DNA of 35,456 nt from Candidatus Cloacimonadota bacterium (GCA_027318475.1 DAHVPC010000006.1:4120-39575); one strand, 5' to 3'. Shown: positions 17,280 to 26,587, counted from the stretch's first letter. Notes: generated from the letters alone by a model not told the origin. A program made the numbers and translations.

Positions 17280-17319
17280 CCCGCTGTGACTGCACATAAA
17301 TCAGCTGTAGCGGGTTTTT
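17280..17319 (+). terminator. Rho-independent terminator after efp and the Cys-rich gene
   Basis: CCCGCT pairs with AGCGGG, an inner CTG/CAG stem follows across an internal loop, and five T bases come directly after. It overlaps the last codons of the reading frame beyond the TGA at 17243. The remaining 115 bp before the next gene hold a TTGACA at 17322 without a good -10 partner. Confidence 0.75.
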
Positions 17320-17434
17320 CATTGACATAATCAGCGGGCTCAAATATGTGCGTCGGAGTAGTATTTTCGAAGCGCCGCCTGAGCGAATGGGTTTATTTCT
17401 TTAGCAAAAAATGAAAGCCAGGGAGAGCTTTGGC

Positions 17435-20400
17435 ATGTCCCCAACGATCAGATCGACCCTCATTGCGGCGCTGTTTATCGGCACAGCGGGCTTGCTGTCC
17501 GCGCTGGTGCCACCGCATCCCCTGAATAAAAACGTCCCTGCCGGATATCGCCCCACCCGGATCGAAATGCCCGCCGTGGGAAGCCCCGCCTACGTTCAGA
17601 GCCCCAAGACCGTTCCGGACGACATCCTCGTTCTGCGTGTGCAGTTCAGCGACGTCAAGTTTCAGTCCGCCGCGGTTTATCCGGACGACCTGGTGCACGA
17701 CGCCGCTTTCTTCGACCGCTGGATGCTGCATCTGAGCGACTTTTTCGCGGACGCCTCGCATTACTCCTATGATCTGGACTGGACCCTGCACCCTACCGTT
17801 TTTACCATGTCCCAAACCATGGATTACTACGGCACCGACACGGTGGATTCGATCGATGTCAATCTGGACGATTTTACCTCTGAACTGCTCGCGCAGGCTG
17901 ATCCGGCGATCGATTTCGGCGACTACGACGGAGTGATCATATTTCACGCTGGAGCTGGCCAGGAATCCGACCTCAACGGTATAAACGGCGGCGAGATCTG
18001 GTCCACCTTCCTGACGCGTAAAAGGCTGCAAGCCTGGTTTGACCCGGAAAACGACCTCTATCCAGGCCTGGCAACGGCCGACGGCGTAAACCTGACCAAC
18101 ATCGTGATCGTGCCCGAACATGAGTATCAGGACTACTTTCCCGGCGAAGGCGAAGACAACGCCGACGTCTATCTCTTCAGCATCTACGGCGTGCTGGCGC
18201 ATCAGTTCGGACACCTGATCGGCCTGCCCACGCTCTTCGACAACGACAGCAGCGACGGGACTTCGCAGGGCATCGGCAACTGGGGCTTGATGGGCACCGG
18301 GGTGTGGAACGCCAGCGGTTACGTGCCCGCGCAGGTCGACCCCTGGTGCAGGATGTATCTGGGTTGGGAGCCCGCGATCACGGTCACCCAAGATACGCAA
18401 AACCTGGCTGTGGACTATTTCCTGGATTCCTGGCCTGAACGAAACCGGCTTTACAAGATACCAATTTCCGACACGGAATATTTCCTTGTGGAAAACCGTC
18501 AACAAAATCCGGACGGCAGTTTGGACCCCTACAGCAACCTGCCCAGCTACACCTTCAAACTCTTGCCCGAAGGCGAACAGGACTACTATGAAAACTATCC
18601 CCTGCTGCCTTATTTCAACTTCATGGAAAACCGTTACGGCGGCAGCGAATGGGACTTCATGCTGCCTGGTTTGGGAGGCCCCATACCCACAGGCATGGGC
18701 ACTCCGGTTGACGGTTCCGGGCTGCTGATCTGGCACATCGACGAGAATGTGATAGCCGAGAAGTTCACCGCCAATTTCGACCAGAACTACGTCAACGGCA
18801 ACGCGCAGCACAAGGGCATCGACATCGAGGAGGCGGACGGCATCCAAAACCTCGACGTTGCCGCCGCCAACCAATATAAGTACGGCGGACCCTACGATAC
18901 CTTCCGCGCCGGCAACAACGACTATTTCGGCAACCAATCCCAAAACGGCGTCCTGTCTTTGCCCACCGCTGAAAGCTACTATGGCGGGATCCCCCTGGAG
19001 ATCTACGACATCAGCGTCAGCGGCAACCAGATGACCTTCTCCGTGCGCTTCGGCTGGAACCTGTCCGCCGGCTACACAGGCGAAAACCCCATCAATGCCT
19101 GCAGCGTGGACTTCGACGGGGACGGCGAAAACGAACTCTTTTACCCGATGCCCGACGGTCAACTGAACCTCTGGAAGAACGAGCTTCCCGCATTGGGATT
19201 TCCCATCATGCGCCAGCCCATGGAATACAACTACATCTGGGACGGCACGGATTTTTACCTGCCCATGCAACTGGGCGAACTCGCGCGGCTTTATCGCCTG
19301 GGGCACGATGACGGGGCTTATGAAGTGAACATCGACGGAGCGCAGTGGGCGGCCCAACCGGTTGGATGGGGCGACAAGGTCTTCCTGCCCGCCAATATGG
19401 TGGATACGAACCGGGGGCGTCTGTACGCCTACGACAAGGTTTCCGGGCAGTTGGAGCAGCTGCAGGAATTTGAGGAACCCATAGTCTCCAATCTGGTGCT
19501 GTTCCGCAACCGGCTCTACATTCCCTGCGGAGAGAACGGACCCCACTTCCTGAGGAATTACAACCTGGACAACGGCGAGTTCCGGATGCAGATGTTGGCT
19601 GTGCCGGCGGATTCGCTGCTGGTCGGGCTGTTCCGGGCTCCCTTGGTGCCTGGCAGCCAGAATGGCGAAATGATAGTCCAATACGCCAATTCCATCTATG
19701 CTTTCGACACCGATCTGCAACTCCTGCCAGGATTCCCCTATATCCACGACATGCAGACTACCGCGCCTCTGACCATCGCCGATTGGGACATCAACGGCAG
19801 CCTGGACCTGATCATCAGTTCCGACCAGGGCGTGGCCGTGATCGATTATGCCGGGGCGCGAATGAGCCCTGCCAGCTTGAATCTGGCGGCCTCCGACAGT
19901 TTGGCCTTCAATTCTGGAGCCCTGGCGATGGATTTGGATCACGACGGCAGCAAGGAATTGATTGGCAGTTTCGGCTTCAACCGCCTGAATTGCTGGGAAC
20001 AGGACTGGCGGGAAAAGACCGGATTTCCCGTTTCCTTTGCAGGACGCAGCCGCAACCTGCCTGTGCTTGGGCAAGGTTCCGACGGCCAGTTTTACGCCTG
20101 GGTCGCAGCCGACAACGGACGCATTTTCCGCAAAGCCTTGCCATACGCAATCCCGGCAGATCTGGACAGCGGCTGGTTCTGCGAATACGGCAACCTCCTG
20201 CGCCAGGCAAGCCGCGACGACGCCCAACTGCCCAACCAGTATCAGAGTTCCCAACTGTTTATCCCCGGCGAGGTCTATATCTATCCCAATCCGCTCAAGA
20301 GCCTCTATGGCGATAAACTCACCCTGAGCCTGATGACCAACCGGGACACCGATTTCACACTTAAGATCTTCGACATCAACGGCACTCTGATCTATACCCA

Positions 20401-20539
20401 GATGAGCCATGCCAAAGCCTACCTGCGCAACCGCGACCTGATCGACATCCCCGAAGGGAAGTTCCATTCCGGCGTGTATATCGCGGTGATCTCGGCGGAC
20501 ACGGACTCCCACCGGCTGAAATTCGCAGTGGAAAAGTAA
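17435..20539 (+). CDS. M6-like metalloprotease homologue with HQFGH in place of HEFGH, T9SS-type C-terminus
   Basis: A 1034-residue secreted protein related to M6 (immune inhibitor A-type) metalloproteases. After the signal peptide come 'DDILVLRVQFSDVKF', 'GDYDGVIIFHAGAGQ' and the zinc region 'AHQFGHLIGLP' (His256, Gln257, His260). Family hallmarks 'GIGNWGLMGTGVWN' and 'WCRMYLGW' follow. M6 enzymes use HExxH, where the Glu is the catalytic base. Here the codon is CAG, so activity is doubtful although both zinc-binding histidines remain. The second half (about 545-930) holds FG-GAP/VCBS-like segments such as 'VDFDGDGENELFY' and 'MDLDHDGSKELIG'. The end is a T9SS-type sorting domain ('YIYPNPLKSLYGDK', 'LKIFDINGTLIY', 'GVYIAVIS'). 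I prefer the ATG at 17435 (AGGGAG nine bases upstream) over 17411. Confidence 0.88.
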   Translation: MSPTIRSTLIAALFIGTAGLLSALVPPHPLNKNVPAGYRPTRIEMPAVGSPAYVQSPKTVPDDILVLRVQFSDVKFQSAAVYPDDLVHDAAFFDRWMLHLSDFFADASHYSYDLDWTLHPTVFTMSQTMDYYGTDTVDSIDVNLDDFTSELLAQADPAIDFGDYDGVIIFHAGAGQESDLNGINGGEIWSTFLTRKRLQAWFDPENDLYPGLATADGVNLTNIVIVPEHEYQDYFPGEGEDNADVYLFSIYGVLAHQFGHLIGLPTLFDNDSSDGTSQGIGNWGLMGTGVWNASGYVPAQVDPWCRMYLGWEPAITVTQDTQNLAVDYFLDSWPERNRLYKIPISDTEYFLVENRQQNPDGSLDPYSNLPSYTFKLLPEGEQDYYENYPLLPYFNFMENRYGGSEWDFMLPGLGGPIPTGMGTPVDGSGLLIWHIDENVIAEKFTANFDQNYVNGNAQHKGIDIEEADGIQNLDVAAANQYKYGGPYDTFRAGNNDYFGNQSQNGVLSLPTAESYYGGIPLEIYDISVSGNQMTFSVRFGWNLSAGYTGENPINACSVDFDGDGENELFYPMPDGQLNLWKNELPALGFPIMRQPMEYNYIWDGTDFYLPMQLGELARLYRLGHDDGAYEVNIDGAQWAAQPVGWGDKVFLPANMVDTNRGRLYAYDKVSGQLEQLQEFEEPIVSNLVLFRNRLYIPCGENGPHFLRNYNLDNGEFRMQMLAVPADSLLVGLFRAPLVPGSQNGEMIVQYANSIYAFDTDLQLLPGFPYIHDMQTTAPLTIADWDINGSLDLIISSDQGVAVIDYAGARMSPASLNLAASDSLAFNSGALAMDLDHDGSKELIGSFGFNRLNCWEQDWREKTGFPVSFAGRSRNLPVLGQGSDGQFYAWVAADNGRIFRKALPYAIPADLDSGWFCEYGNLLRQASRDDAQLPNQYQSSQLFIPGEVYIYPNPLKSLYGDKLTLSLMTNRDTDFTLKIFDINGTLIYTQMSHAKAYLRNRDLIDIPEGKFHSGVYIAVISADTDSHRLKFAVEK

Positions 20540-20551
20540 AGGAGTATGCAG

Positions 20552-21457
20552 ATGAAATCTACCAGCTTTGCCTTGCTGGCTGCCCTGATGGGCATTATGA
20601 CACTCACGGCCGGGATTCACGACAATGCCGGACAATATGGCTACCAGTTCCTGGACATCAGCACCAATCCGGTGGCCCTGGCTCTGGCTGGAAGGGGCAT
20701 TCAAGGCGGCGCGGACCAAGCCTCCTATCTGCGCCAACCCGCTTCCGGCCTGCTGGAAAGCCATCGCAGCCTGGGTGTGAGCCATTCCTTGTGGTTGGCC
20801 GATACCAAGTTCAACAACCTCAACTACTCCTATTCGAACCGCAAATACCACTTCGGACTGGCCTTGCGAAACCTGGACTATGGCATTCTGGAGATCCGGG
20901 ACGACAACGGCTATCTAATCGGCGAGTATTCGCCATTGAATATGGACCTGACCGCCAATTACGCCCTGCGCGTAACTCCTTCCATCTATGCCGGACTAAA
21001 TGCCGGCGTGGCTTATGAGAAACTCAATACGGACTCCAGCCTGGGCTTGCACGGAGACCTCGGTTTCACCTGGCTTCCGCCCGTGCAGAACACCATGTTT
21101 TCATTGGCCGCCAGAAACTTGGGGCTTTCCTCCGCCATGAATGAAGACCGGACCCTCTTTGCCCCCAGTTTGGAGCTGGACCTGTGCAAAGCCTGGGATT
21201 TCGGGAATACGGATCTGAGCCTGGAAGTGAGCGGCATCAAGGCCATCGATGAGAACTGGAAAGCCGCAGCCAGTACCGAGATCTCCCTCTACGACCTGGT
21301 ACACCTGCGCCTGGGCTACAAGCTCAATTACGACGCGGAAAACCTGAGCGCGGGCTTGGGCATCCGCTGGAAGAAGATCGGCGTAGACTACGGTTGGGCG
21401 GCCTATTCCAGCCGCTTGAACGACGTCCATGCCTTCGGGCTTTCCTACTTCTTTTAA
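20552..21457 (+). CDS. PorQ/PorV-like outer membrane beta-barrel protein
   Basis: A 301-residue exported beta-barrel protein. After the signal peptide, 'GQYGYQFLDISTNPVALALAGRG' matches the N-terminal signature of the PorV/PorQ group. The segment 'FGLALRNLDYGILEIRDDNGYLIGEYSPLNMDLTANYAL' is close in style to PorQ, and the chain ends in Phe as barrels do ('GLSYFF'). PorQ and PorV belong to the T9SS attachment complex that receives C-terminal-domain cargo and fixes it at the cell surface. The ATG at 20552 has GGAG about seven bases upstream; an ATG at 20546 is too close to it. It sits 12 bp after one cargo gene and 11 bp before another, a strong functional hint. Confidence 0.83.
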   Translation: MKSTSFALLAALMGIMTLTAGIHDNAGQYGYQFLDISTNPVALALAGRGIQGGADQASYLRQPASGLLESHRSLGVSHSLWLADTKFNNLNYSYSNRKYHFGLALRNLDYGILEIRDDNGYLIGEYSPLNMDLTANYALRVTPSIYAGLNAGVAYEKLNTDSSLGLHGDLGFTWLPPVQNTMFSLAARNLGLSSAMNEDRTLFAPSLELDLCKAWDFGNTDLSLEVSGIKAIDENWKAAASTEISLYDLVHLRLGYKLNYDAENLSAGLGIRWKKIGVDYGWAAYSSRLNDVHAFGLSYFF

Positions 21458-21468
21458 CGGGACCGAAT

Positions 21469-24400
21469 ATGCTCAAACGAATCTGCGCCATCAGCCTGTT
21501 CCTGCTGGGGACGGTTCTGGCGGCCTTCGCCACGAACGTCACGCCCAACCAACTGATCTTTAAAACCACGGCCCCTCTGGAAGTGAAAGGCGACCGTACC
21601 GGCCTGGCGGCTTTCGACTCCTACCTGAACCAGCTCGGCGCTTCCAACCTGAGACAGATCCGGGGCATGCATATTCCCAATTACTTTCTGGCGGACGTAA
21701 CGCTCACCCCGGATTGGGAAGCCTTGCGGGGTGGTTCTCTACGCTTTCAGGGCATCGAGTATGTGCAGCCCAACCACTTGTCACAATTGCATATCGAGCC
21801 CAACGACCCCCTCTTTCCCCAGCAATTCCACTATGTGGTTTCCAACCCCCAAGCCTGGAATTACTCCACAGGCAGCCCGCTCGTGATTGTGGGGGTTGTC
21901 GATTCCGGCTGCCTGATCGACCATCCCGATCTGCAGGCCAACATCTGGGTGAATCCCGGCGAAATTCCGGATGACGGCATCGACAACGACGGCAATGGCT
22001 ACATCGACGACTACAACGGCTGGGATTTCTCCGACGCCCCAGAACTTGCGGACACAGCGGTGGGCGACTTCCTGGAACAGGACAACGATGTGGAGGACGA
22101 GAACTTCCACGGCACCCACGTGGCTGGAATCATCGGCGCGGCGGGCAACAACGGAATCGGAGTCTCCGGAACGGCCTGGAATGTGAAGATCATGCCGATC
22201 CGCGCTGGATTCCGTACCACTACCGGCCAGGGATTCCTGCAGGACGACGATGCCGCGGCATCTTTGATCTACGCCGCCGACAATGGCTGCAACGTGGTTA
22301 ACATGAGCTGGGGCGATCCCGAATATTCGCCCATCATTGGCGACGCCTGCGAATACGCCTTTTCACGGGGCGTCACCCTGGTGGCTTCGGCCGGTAACGA
22401 TCCCGGACCCTATCTCAGTTATCCCGCCAAACTTTCCACCGTGATCTCCGTTGGCGCAGTCAACCGCAGCGGCAACATCGCAGGTTTTTCCAGCTATGGG
22501 ATGGATATGGACCTTGTTGCGCCCGGCGAATTGGTGCTCAGCACCTACAAGACGGATATCGGGGAGCAGTACTTCGAGCAGAGCGGAACCTCGATGTCCT
22601 CGCCGTTCGTTGCCGGAGCGGCGGCTCTGTTGCTGTCCCTGCATCCCGGCCTCAGCCCCAGCGACGTTCGCGCCCGCCTGCTCACCTCCACCGACGATCG
22701 CGGAACTCCAGGCTTTGACATGTATTACGGCCACGGGATCCTGAACACCAGGAAATTGCTGGAAAACACTTCACCGCCCCTGCTTTACATCACGCAACCC
22801 ATCCAACATACCGGCATCACGGGCAGCGTGGATATCATCGGAACCGTGATGGGCGCGGATTTCTGGCGCTATTCCGTGATGTACACCACCGCAGGAGTGC
22901 CCACGATCCTGGATTGGTACGACGTCACCACCCATCAAAACTATCCTTCCTACCGCACCCAACAAGTCACAGACGGAGTGCTGGCGCATTTCCAGATCCC
23001 GGAAGCCTTTCCGGAAGGCGAGTACACCATCCGGGTCCAGTATGAAAACAGCAAGGGCCAGAAATACAACACCTTCCGGACCATCGTTTACGACCGCACT
23101 CCGCCTATCCTGAGGCCGGAATCGCTGCAAGGAACAAGCCGCTACAGCGGACAAAACCTGCGATATTACATCTCGGCGGTGTTCAACGAGCCGGTGCGCA
23201 CGGAATTGATCATCACCACACCGGACGGCATGCTGGAATACTGCTACGGTACGCAGATGGACAGCCTGCACGTCTGGGCCTTGCCTCCCACCCTGCCTTC
23301 CGGCAGCATCGAGATCCAGATCAACGCCACCAACATCAGCAACCTGACCCTGACCACCGACCTCTACCAGGACTTCATGGACATCCAATACGAGATCGTG
23401 AGCAGCTATGGCTACACCTGGCAAAACCTGGGCATGGCCAGGGTCCCCCTGAACCAGACCTACGATTACAACGGCGACGGCTATCAGGAATATGTGGCCA
23501 TGGACCTTCCTACTTCAGGCTACGGCAGCGTCTTTGCCTATCAGCCGTCAGCAGTGGGACACGTGGTGACCCACGAGTTCGACGACACTTTCTGGCTGCT
23601 GGGAGCTGGAAACACCAACAATGCGGGGCAGGAACTGCTGCAGCTGCGTTCCGACACCGCAGTGCTGCTGGAAAGCCAAACCACCAGCAACTATCCCAAT
23701 CTACCCATCTGGGAAGCGACGTCCATCACCGGCGGCGTTCTGGCCGACTATTCCGGGGATGGATTCGACGACATCCTGCTGGTGAAAAACCTGCCGGCCG
23801 AACGTGTCATCCAAGCGTACAAGCGCACATCGCAAACCGCGACCACCTTCACAGCCAGGAATACCCTGCAAAACGTCAGCGAAACCAACCTAAGGAACAC
23901 CTTCGTTCCCACCATCATTGTAAAGAACTTTGACAATGACAACTATCGTGACATCCTGACCGCTGACACCGACGGCGATATCATGATCTACGAGATCCAC
24001 AACGACAACCTCTACGAACTTTCCTGGACCCACCGCATGCCGATCGGCAACACCTACAGCCTCGCCAGCGGCGATTTCGACGGCAACGGAACGCAGGACT
24101 TCTTCATCGGCGGATATTACCGGGACAACCTGGATTCCAACCTGAATTTCTGGTATTTTGAAGGTTTTAAAAACGTCTCCAACAATAGTTACACCAGCAT
24201 GGGCTCGATCATGTTCAACCAGGTCACCTCGCAGAACGCGATCCAGGCCATGGACATCGATTACGACGGCAAGCACGAGTTGATCCTGGCCATTTCCCCC
24301 AACCTCTACGTCCTCAGATACGTCGATGGCAAGTTCAAACCGGAGTTCCACGGTTCCAGCTTCCGCACCTATTCCATCCTCACCTACAAGGATCCCAACA

Positions 24401-25653
24401 ACCGCCCTTATTTCCTCACCAACTATTCACCCGATGCCGATACGGTTTTCGCCGTGGAATGGACCAACGACGACCCTTACACCGGACCGCCGACTCCAGT
24501 GAACTTTCTGGCTGCTCCGCAAAACGGCGACACGGTCAAACTCACCTGGATCCCCAACGGTTCTCCCTATTACAGGATCTATCGGCGCGATCCGGAAGGC
24601 GTGGTCGTGACTCTGGACAACATCACGGCAAGCCCCTACTTTGATACCGGCCTGGATGAAGGGACAGCTTACGAATACGCCATCACGGCGTATAACAGCG
24701 CTTTCAGCCCACCGGAAAGTACGCCCACCCTCTGGGTGAACGCCACGCCCTACCACAATCCGCTGCTTTTAAGCGTGGAAATGGTCAGCCCCAACGAACT
24801 GCGCCTGATGTTTGACCAGCAGATGGCGACCGCCATTGTCAATCCCACCCTATACAACCTCAGCCACGACATGGAACACCCCACATCCGTGAACAGCATT
24901 GGCAGCCACACGGGTGTGCATTTGCATTTCAGCAAGGCTTTACCCGCCATCGATGGGGTGTTTGTACTCAATCTGAACAATATCACCAGCGCCAAAGGAC
25001 TGCCTCTGGAGCAGGAAACGGCGTACTTTTCCTATGAGGCCGATACCAAGGCTCCGGGAATCGAGAGCGTAGAGATCCGCCCGGACAAGAAATCCCTGGA
25101 TATCGTCTTCAGTGAATCCATCTCTGCCGAGCCCAATCCGGAAAGCCTGCACAACTACGAACTCCACAGCCCCTCCAACGATGCCGCCAATACCATCGTT
25201 TCCGTGGAGCATCTGGACGACCGGGTCCGGGTTAATCTGGCCCATCAACTCAAACACAGTTCCGCGGCGTATGCCATTATCGTCAGGAATCTGCGCGACC
25301 TCGCCGGCAACGCCATTTCGCTGCAGAACAACCTGGCGCGCTTCGCGCTCAACGACCTGACAGACCTCACAAAAGTGGTCGCCTATCCCAATCCGGTGAA
25401 CACCAAGATCCAGCATTGGTGCAGCTTCATCAATTTCCCGCCGAACAAGAAGGGACGGCTCAAGATCTTCGACAGCTCCGGAAACCTTGTACTCAGCACG
25501 GGCATCGGCCCCTTCAACCACGAGATCAACAAGTCCACCTGGAACTGGGAATTGAAGAACAACGCCGGCCACAAGGTCTCTTCCGGGATCTACTACTACG
25601 TGATCGAAATGGATGGGGACCTGACCAGGGGAAAGATAGCAGTAATCAACTGA
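21469..25653 (+). CDS. Subtilisin-family (S8) serine protease with T9SS-type C-terminus
   Basis: A 1394-residue secreted protease. The signal peptide is followed by a propeptide-like region to about residue 110, then the S8 domain. Catalytic residues are in place: Asp145 ('VVDSG'), His214 ('HGTHVAGI'), oxyanion Asn310 ('ASAGND') and Ser375 ('GTSMSSPFVAGAAALL'). A calcium-loop-like 'DGIDNDGNGYIDDYNG' lies between Asp and His. After the protease come Ig-like modules, FG-GAP-like repeats ('YDYNGDGYQEYVAM', 'GDFDGNGTQDFFIGG'), an FN3-like domain near residue 1005, two SbsA/Big_5-like Ig domains ('SVEMVSPNELRLMFDQQM', 'SVEIRPDKKSLDIVFSE') and a T9SS sorting domain ('VVAYPNPVNT', 'LKIFDSSGNLVLS', 'GIYYYVIEMDG'). 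The frame upstream of 21469 lies inside the PorQ-like gene; GGGA precedes the chosen ATG. Confidence 0.93.
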   Translation: MLKRICAISLFLLGTVLAAFATNVTPNQLIFKTTAPLEVKGDRTGLAAFDSYLNQLGASNLRQIRGMHIPNYFLADVTLTPDWEALRGGSLRFQGIEYVQPNHLSQLHIEPNDPLFPQQFHYVVSNPQAWNYSTGSPLVIVGVVDSGCLIDHPDLQANIWVNPGEIPDDGIDNDGNGYIDDYNGWDFSDAPELADTAVGDFLEQDNDVEDENFHGTHVAGIIGAAGNNGIGVSGTAWNVKIMPIRAGFRTTTGQGFLQDDDAAASLIYAADNGCNVVNMSWGDPEYSPIIGDACEYAFSRGVTLVASAGNDPGPYLSYPAKLSTVISVGAVNRSGNIAGFSSYGMDMDLVAPGELVLSTYKTDIGEQYFEQSGTSMSSPFVAGAAALLLSLHPGLSPSDVRARLLTSTDDRGTPGFDMYYGHGILNTRKLLENTSPPLLYITQPIQHTGITGSVDIIGTVMGADFWRYSVMYTTAGVPTILDWYDVTTHQNYPSYRTQQVTDGVLAHFQIPEAFPEGEYTIRVQYENSKGQKYNTFRTIVYDRTPPILRPESLQGTSRYSGQNLRYYISAVFNEPVRTELIITTPDGMLEYCYGTQMDSLHVWALPPTLPSGSIEIQINATNISNLTLTTDLYQDFMDIQYEIVSSYGYTWQNLGMARVPLNQTYDYNGDGYQEYVAMDLPTSGYGSVFAYQPSAVGHVVTHEFDDTFWLLGAGNTNNAGQELLQLRSDTAVLLESQTTSNYPNLPIWEATSITGGVLADYSGDGFDDILLVKNLPAERVIQAYKRTSQTATTFTARNTLQNVSETNLRNTFVPTIIVKNFDNDNYRDILTADTDGDIMIYEIHNDNLYELSWTHRMPIGNTYSLASGDFDGNGTQDFFIGGYYRDNLDSNLNFWYFEGFKNVSNNSYTSMGSIMFNQVTSQNAIQAMDIDYDGKHELILAISPNLYVLRYVDGKFKPEFHGSSFRTYSILTYKDPNNRPYFLTNYSPDADTVFAVEWTNDDPYTGPPTPVNFLAAPQNGDTVKLTWIPNGSPYYRIYRRDPEGVVVTLDNITASPYFDTGLDEGTAYEYAITAYNSAFSPPESTPTLWVNATPYHNPLLLSVEMVSPNELRLMFDQQMATAIVNPTLYNLSHDMEHPTSVNSIGSHTGVHLHFSKALPAIDGVFVLNLNNITSAKGLPLEQETAYFSYEADTKAPGIESVEIRPDKKSLDIVFSESISAEPNPESLHNYELHSPSNDAANTIVSVEHLDDRVRVNLAHQLKHSSAAYAIIVRNLRDLAGNAISLQNNLARFALNDLTDLTKVVAYPNPVNTKIQHWCSFINFPPNKKGRLKIFDSSGNLVLSTGIGPFNHEINKSTWNWELKNNAGHKVSSGIYYYVIEMDGDLTRGKIAVIN

Positions 25654-26063
25654 ACAGGTCTTATCCCGGACGGAGTATCCCGGATTCTCCCCACCGACCT
25701 TATGGGCATACTCATGCAAGGTATGCCAGACCGAACTTATTGCCCCTCGGGAGCAATGCATTGATGGTCTTGGGCTCTCTTTCGAACTAAGTGAAGTGCA
25801 TAGCACAGAGCCGGAACACTGCGTTTACGCGGTCGTTCCACTGCCTTCAGGCGGTCTTTATCCATATAGGTATCATGCCTATCAAAACTGCGAGCCAAAT
25901 CTGAGGGAGACTAGAAAAACAGCGTAAACGCGGTGCACAGACCCCCAGACCACCCCAACACCCAACAAGTTGTGCGGCGAGGACCCCGGTAAAGGCAGTG
26001 TTCCGCATTATTCGACGGTCTCGTAATGCATGCCATTGGGCTCAAGTACATTCTGAGTTGGTA

Positions 26064-26082
26064 AGCCCCGGAGGGTGCGACA
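26064..26082 (+). repeat. 19-bp repeat head, copy 1
   Basis: AGCCCCGGAGGGTGCGACA. It is found five times in the window; this copy is followed by GACCATAGC and a hairpin-rich tail. Confidence 0.9.
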
Positions 26083-26188
26083 GACCATAGCGGTGGGTGC
26101 GAGCGAACCGGGGTCCCCACAAAGGAGCGCAGCGAGTTTGTGGGGTGGTAAGCGATGCCCCCCGAACCGGTAACACGAAAATAGATTT

Positions 26189-26207
26189 AGCCCCGGAGGG
26201 TGCGACA
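26189..26207 (+). repeat. 19-bp repeat head, copy 2
   Basis: Identical to copy 1 over all 19 bases and in the same orientation. Its downstream sequence differs, so only the head is shared. Confidence 0.9.
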
Positions 26208-26309
26208 CTCTCGGATATCAAGCAAGCATTAGAATGATAATCATAACAATCAGCGTTAGTTCTACCTATAATTGCCATATCCTGCCATAGAAAAGGTCTG
26301 CCAAATGTG

Positions 26310-26328
26310 TGTCGCACCCTCCGGGGCT
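26310..26328 (-). repeat. 19-bp repeat head, copy 3 (inverted)
   Basis: The reverse complement is identical to copy 1 over 19 bases. It pairs with copy 2 across about 100 bp. Confidence 0.9.
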
Positions 26329-26397
26329 CAAATGTGTTTTTGGTACTACATTCCGGGGGGCTTCGCTCCTGCGTCGCTCGCACCCACCGCTATGATC

Positions 26398-26416
26398 TGA
26401 CGCACCCTCCGGGGCT
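26398..26416 (-). repeat. 19-bp repeat head, copy 4 (inverted)
   Basis: The reverse complement differs from copy 1 at one base (GCGTCA instead of GCGACA). The similarity to copy 1 continues outward to 46 bp, and it shares a longer leader (GGCTCT.TTTCAAACC) with copy 5 at 35283. Confidence 0.88.
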
Positions 26417-26587
26417 TACCCAATCGGTTTGAAAGAGAGCCTGCTTTTGTCAGTTTCCGAGCATGCACGCCACACCCAACTCAATCGTTATCACTGCGCC
26501 GTCACTGCGCGCTCATTGCGGGCTTCACCCGTAATGACCGCGCAATTACAGCGCAATGATCACCGGGGGAATGCCAGCTTCTAGGGG

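Larger units (their letters stand above)
26061..26419. mobile_element. MITE/REP-like element with 46-bp inverted ends
   Basis: The first 46 bases (26061-26106) match the reverse complement of the last 46 (26374-26419) with two mismatches. Both begin GTAAGCCCCGGAGGGTGCG and continue through CATAGCGGTGGGTGCGAGCGA. Inside is a second inverted pair of the same 19-bp head (26189-26207 and 26310-26328) and a hairpin CCCCACAAA/TTTGTGGGG (26115-26145). No transposase is encoded in the window. It could be a non-autonomous element or a cluster of REP-type palindromes. Confidence 0.7.

Noticed and set aside
17322-17350. TTGACA followed by TATGTG as a promoter for the M6-like gene
   Set aside because: The -10 is too poor to annotate, although the position is plausible.
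17393-20851. 1152-codon open frame on the minus strand
   Set aside because: It is opposite the M6-like gene, has no domain signature or signal, and reads as a Val/His/Gln-rich shadow. High G+C at third codon positions removes stops from the opposite strand.
26042-26383. Short minus-strand frames in the repeat element
   Set aside because: They are translations of the repeat itself with no ribosome site.
26061-26419. CRISPR array
   Set aside because: There are too few repeats, mixed orientation, irregular spacing and no cas genes.
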